From an uncultured Oxalobacteraceae bacterium (GTDB lineage: Bacteria > Pseudomonadota > Gammaproteobacteria > Burkholderiales > Burkholderiaceae), in the NCBI GenBank assembly GCA_946478765.1, contig CAMLDH010000244.1, positions 1 to 6,019 of the forward strand: a stretch of DNA of 6,019 nucleotides. Direction: 5' to 3'. Position numbers and translations under genes: made by a program. This document shows positions 5,062 to 6,019 of this stretch, piece by piece. Position 1 is the stretch's first letter; the number at the start of each line of letters is the position of its first letter. The notes below the pieces were generated by a model. The model had not been told where the DNA came from. It did not search any database and saw nothing but the letters and a program-made list of their open reading frames with translations.

Positions 5062-6019
5062 ATGCCTTTCAAGTTCATGCTGTCCGCCCGTGCCAAGCGA
5101 GCGTGCGAACGCAACCCTATTGGTGACCGCAGCACCATCACGCCTGAACCAGGTGGTCTCTATTTCAACATGTGGCGCCATGCCGCCGGTGTACGGCTCA
5201 AGCTGGGTCTGACATGGTTGATGCTGGTTGGCGCCGCCTTGATGGAGTTGGCATCGCCATGGCTGGGAGCGCACGCCCTTGACGCGTTGCAGAAGAACGG
5301 AACACAGGCACTGTCGACCGCCGCATATTACGGAGCCGCCATTCTGGCCGCTGCAATGATGGCGTGGTCGTTACATGGCCCCGCCAGGGTTGGTGAGCGG
5401 AGGATCGCCTTGATCGTTCGCAAGAACTTCACTCACGCCCTGTACGCAAAGTTGATGCGCCTTCCCCTGGCATGGCACGAACGTCACCATTCAGGAGAAG
5501 TGCAACAGCGCATCAGCCAGGCATCGCTTGCCTTGCACAGCTTCACGCAGAACCAGTTCCAATACATTAAGACCATTGTCCACTTCCTCGGGGCAGTCGT
5601 TGCGATCATGCTTTTTTCCCCGATCCTGGGATTGATCGCCTTGGCTGGATACAGTTTTGTTGGCATGGTCATGGTTCGGTTTGATGTTGCCTTGATGCGT
5701 CTCGCCAAGGAGGAAAACGCGGCGGAGCGCAAATACCAGTCCAAACTGCTGGATTTTCTTGGCAATATCTCAGCCATCATGTCCTTCCGCATGCAGCACA
5801 GTTCGAGCCGCCTGGTAGATGAAAAACTAGGCAACGTCTTCGTGCCGGCACGCAAGAGCATCACGCTGGTTGAACTCAAGTGGTGCATCGCCGACCTGTT
5901 CAGCGTGGCGCTCACCTGGGGACTGGTTGCCGCGGCGGTATGGATGAGTAAGCGCGACGGCGCAATCCTGATTGGCGGGATATTTCTTGTCCACCAATAT
6001 GCGCAGCAGGCAAGGACGG
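5062..6019 (+). CDS. ABC exporter, membrane domain (partial, cut by window end)
   Basis: The frame is open from 5062 to the right edge, giving 319 residues with no stop. It matches the transmembrane domain of type I ABC exporters: hydrophobic segments at about 48-70, 85-105, 170-187, 188-206, 278-296 and 299-312, and the intracellular loop WHERHHSGEVQQRIS at 138-152, which corresponds to the F-x-x-x-x-x-G-x-x-x-R-x-x-x-D region common to these proteins. The nucleotide-binding domain (Walker A, signature LSGGQ, Walker B) would lie beyond the window, so cargo and direction cannot be judged. About 45 mostly polar and basic residues precede the first membrane segment. The ATG at 5062 has no clear Shine-Dalgarno sequence; 5077 and 5170 are in-frame alternatives. 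The gene begins 233 bases after the hydrolase and probably has its own promoter. Confidence 0.83.
   Translation, partial: MPFKFMLSARAKRACERNPIGDRSTITPEPGGLYFNMWRHAAGVRLKLGLTWLMLVGAALMELASPWLGAHALDALQKNGTQALSTAAYYGAAILAAAMMAWSLHGPARVGERRIALIVRKNFTHALYAKLMRLPLAWHERHHSGEVQQRISQASLALHSFTQNQFQYIKTIVHFLGAVVAIMLFSPILGLIALAGYSFVGMVMVRFDVALMRLAKEENAAERKYQSKLLDFLGNISAIMSFRMQHSSSRLVDEKLGNVFVPARKSITLVELKWCIADLFSVALTWGLVAAAVWMSKRDGAILIGGIFLVHQYAQQART

Overview
The window looks like chromosomal DNA of a betaproteobacterium, probably of the Burkholderiales and possibly Oxalobacteraceae-like. That placement rests on the moderately high GC, the codon use and the general look of the proteins; no marker gene is present and no database search was run. 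Five protein-coding genes account for most of the sequence, and most of it is ordinary housekeeping and accessory metabolism. I found no CRISPR array, tRNA, rRNA, transposase or phage gene.

Left half, minus strand. Bases 5-24 hold a short perfect inverted repeat of the ATTCCC-N8-GGGAAT type, the pattern of the dispersed dRS3-like repeats. From 2018 down to 132 runs a 628-residue fusion of an LplT-like major facilitator transporter and a PlsC-like acyltransferase, probably for lysophospholipid uptake or flipping and re-acylation at the inner membrane. Upstream of it on the same strand (2554-2108) is a 148-residue protein made of two CBS domains, a likely adenine-nucleotide sensor. A strong 14-bp hairpin lies between the two genes only 23 bases before the fusion gene's start, so it is either the terminator of the CBS gene or an attenuator in the fusion gene's leader.

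Right half, plus strand. A 158-bp divergent spacer separates the CBS gene from a PLP-dependent O-acyl-homoserine sulfhydrylase (metY type, 2713-4023), which makes homocysteine from an activated homoserine and sulfide. One base after its stop codon begins an alpha/beta-hydrolase with an intact Ser-Asp-His triad (4025-4828). Its ribosome binding site lies inside the end of metY, so the two form a coupled operon.

A 233-bp non-coding stretch (4829-5061) follows. It holds a dyad overlapping a candidate promoter, a hairpin with a U-tract in the minus-strand direction, and a doubtful minus-strand 63-codon ORF with a good ribosome binding site. A type I ABC exporter gene then starts at about 5062 and runs off the right edge. 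Only its membrane domain is visible, so its cargo is unknown.

The points most worth a second look are regulatory: the hairpin abutting the fusion gene's start, and the structured 4948-5045 region before the ABC gene. I see no convincing sign of a wholly new system.
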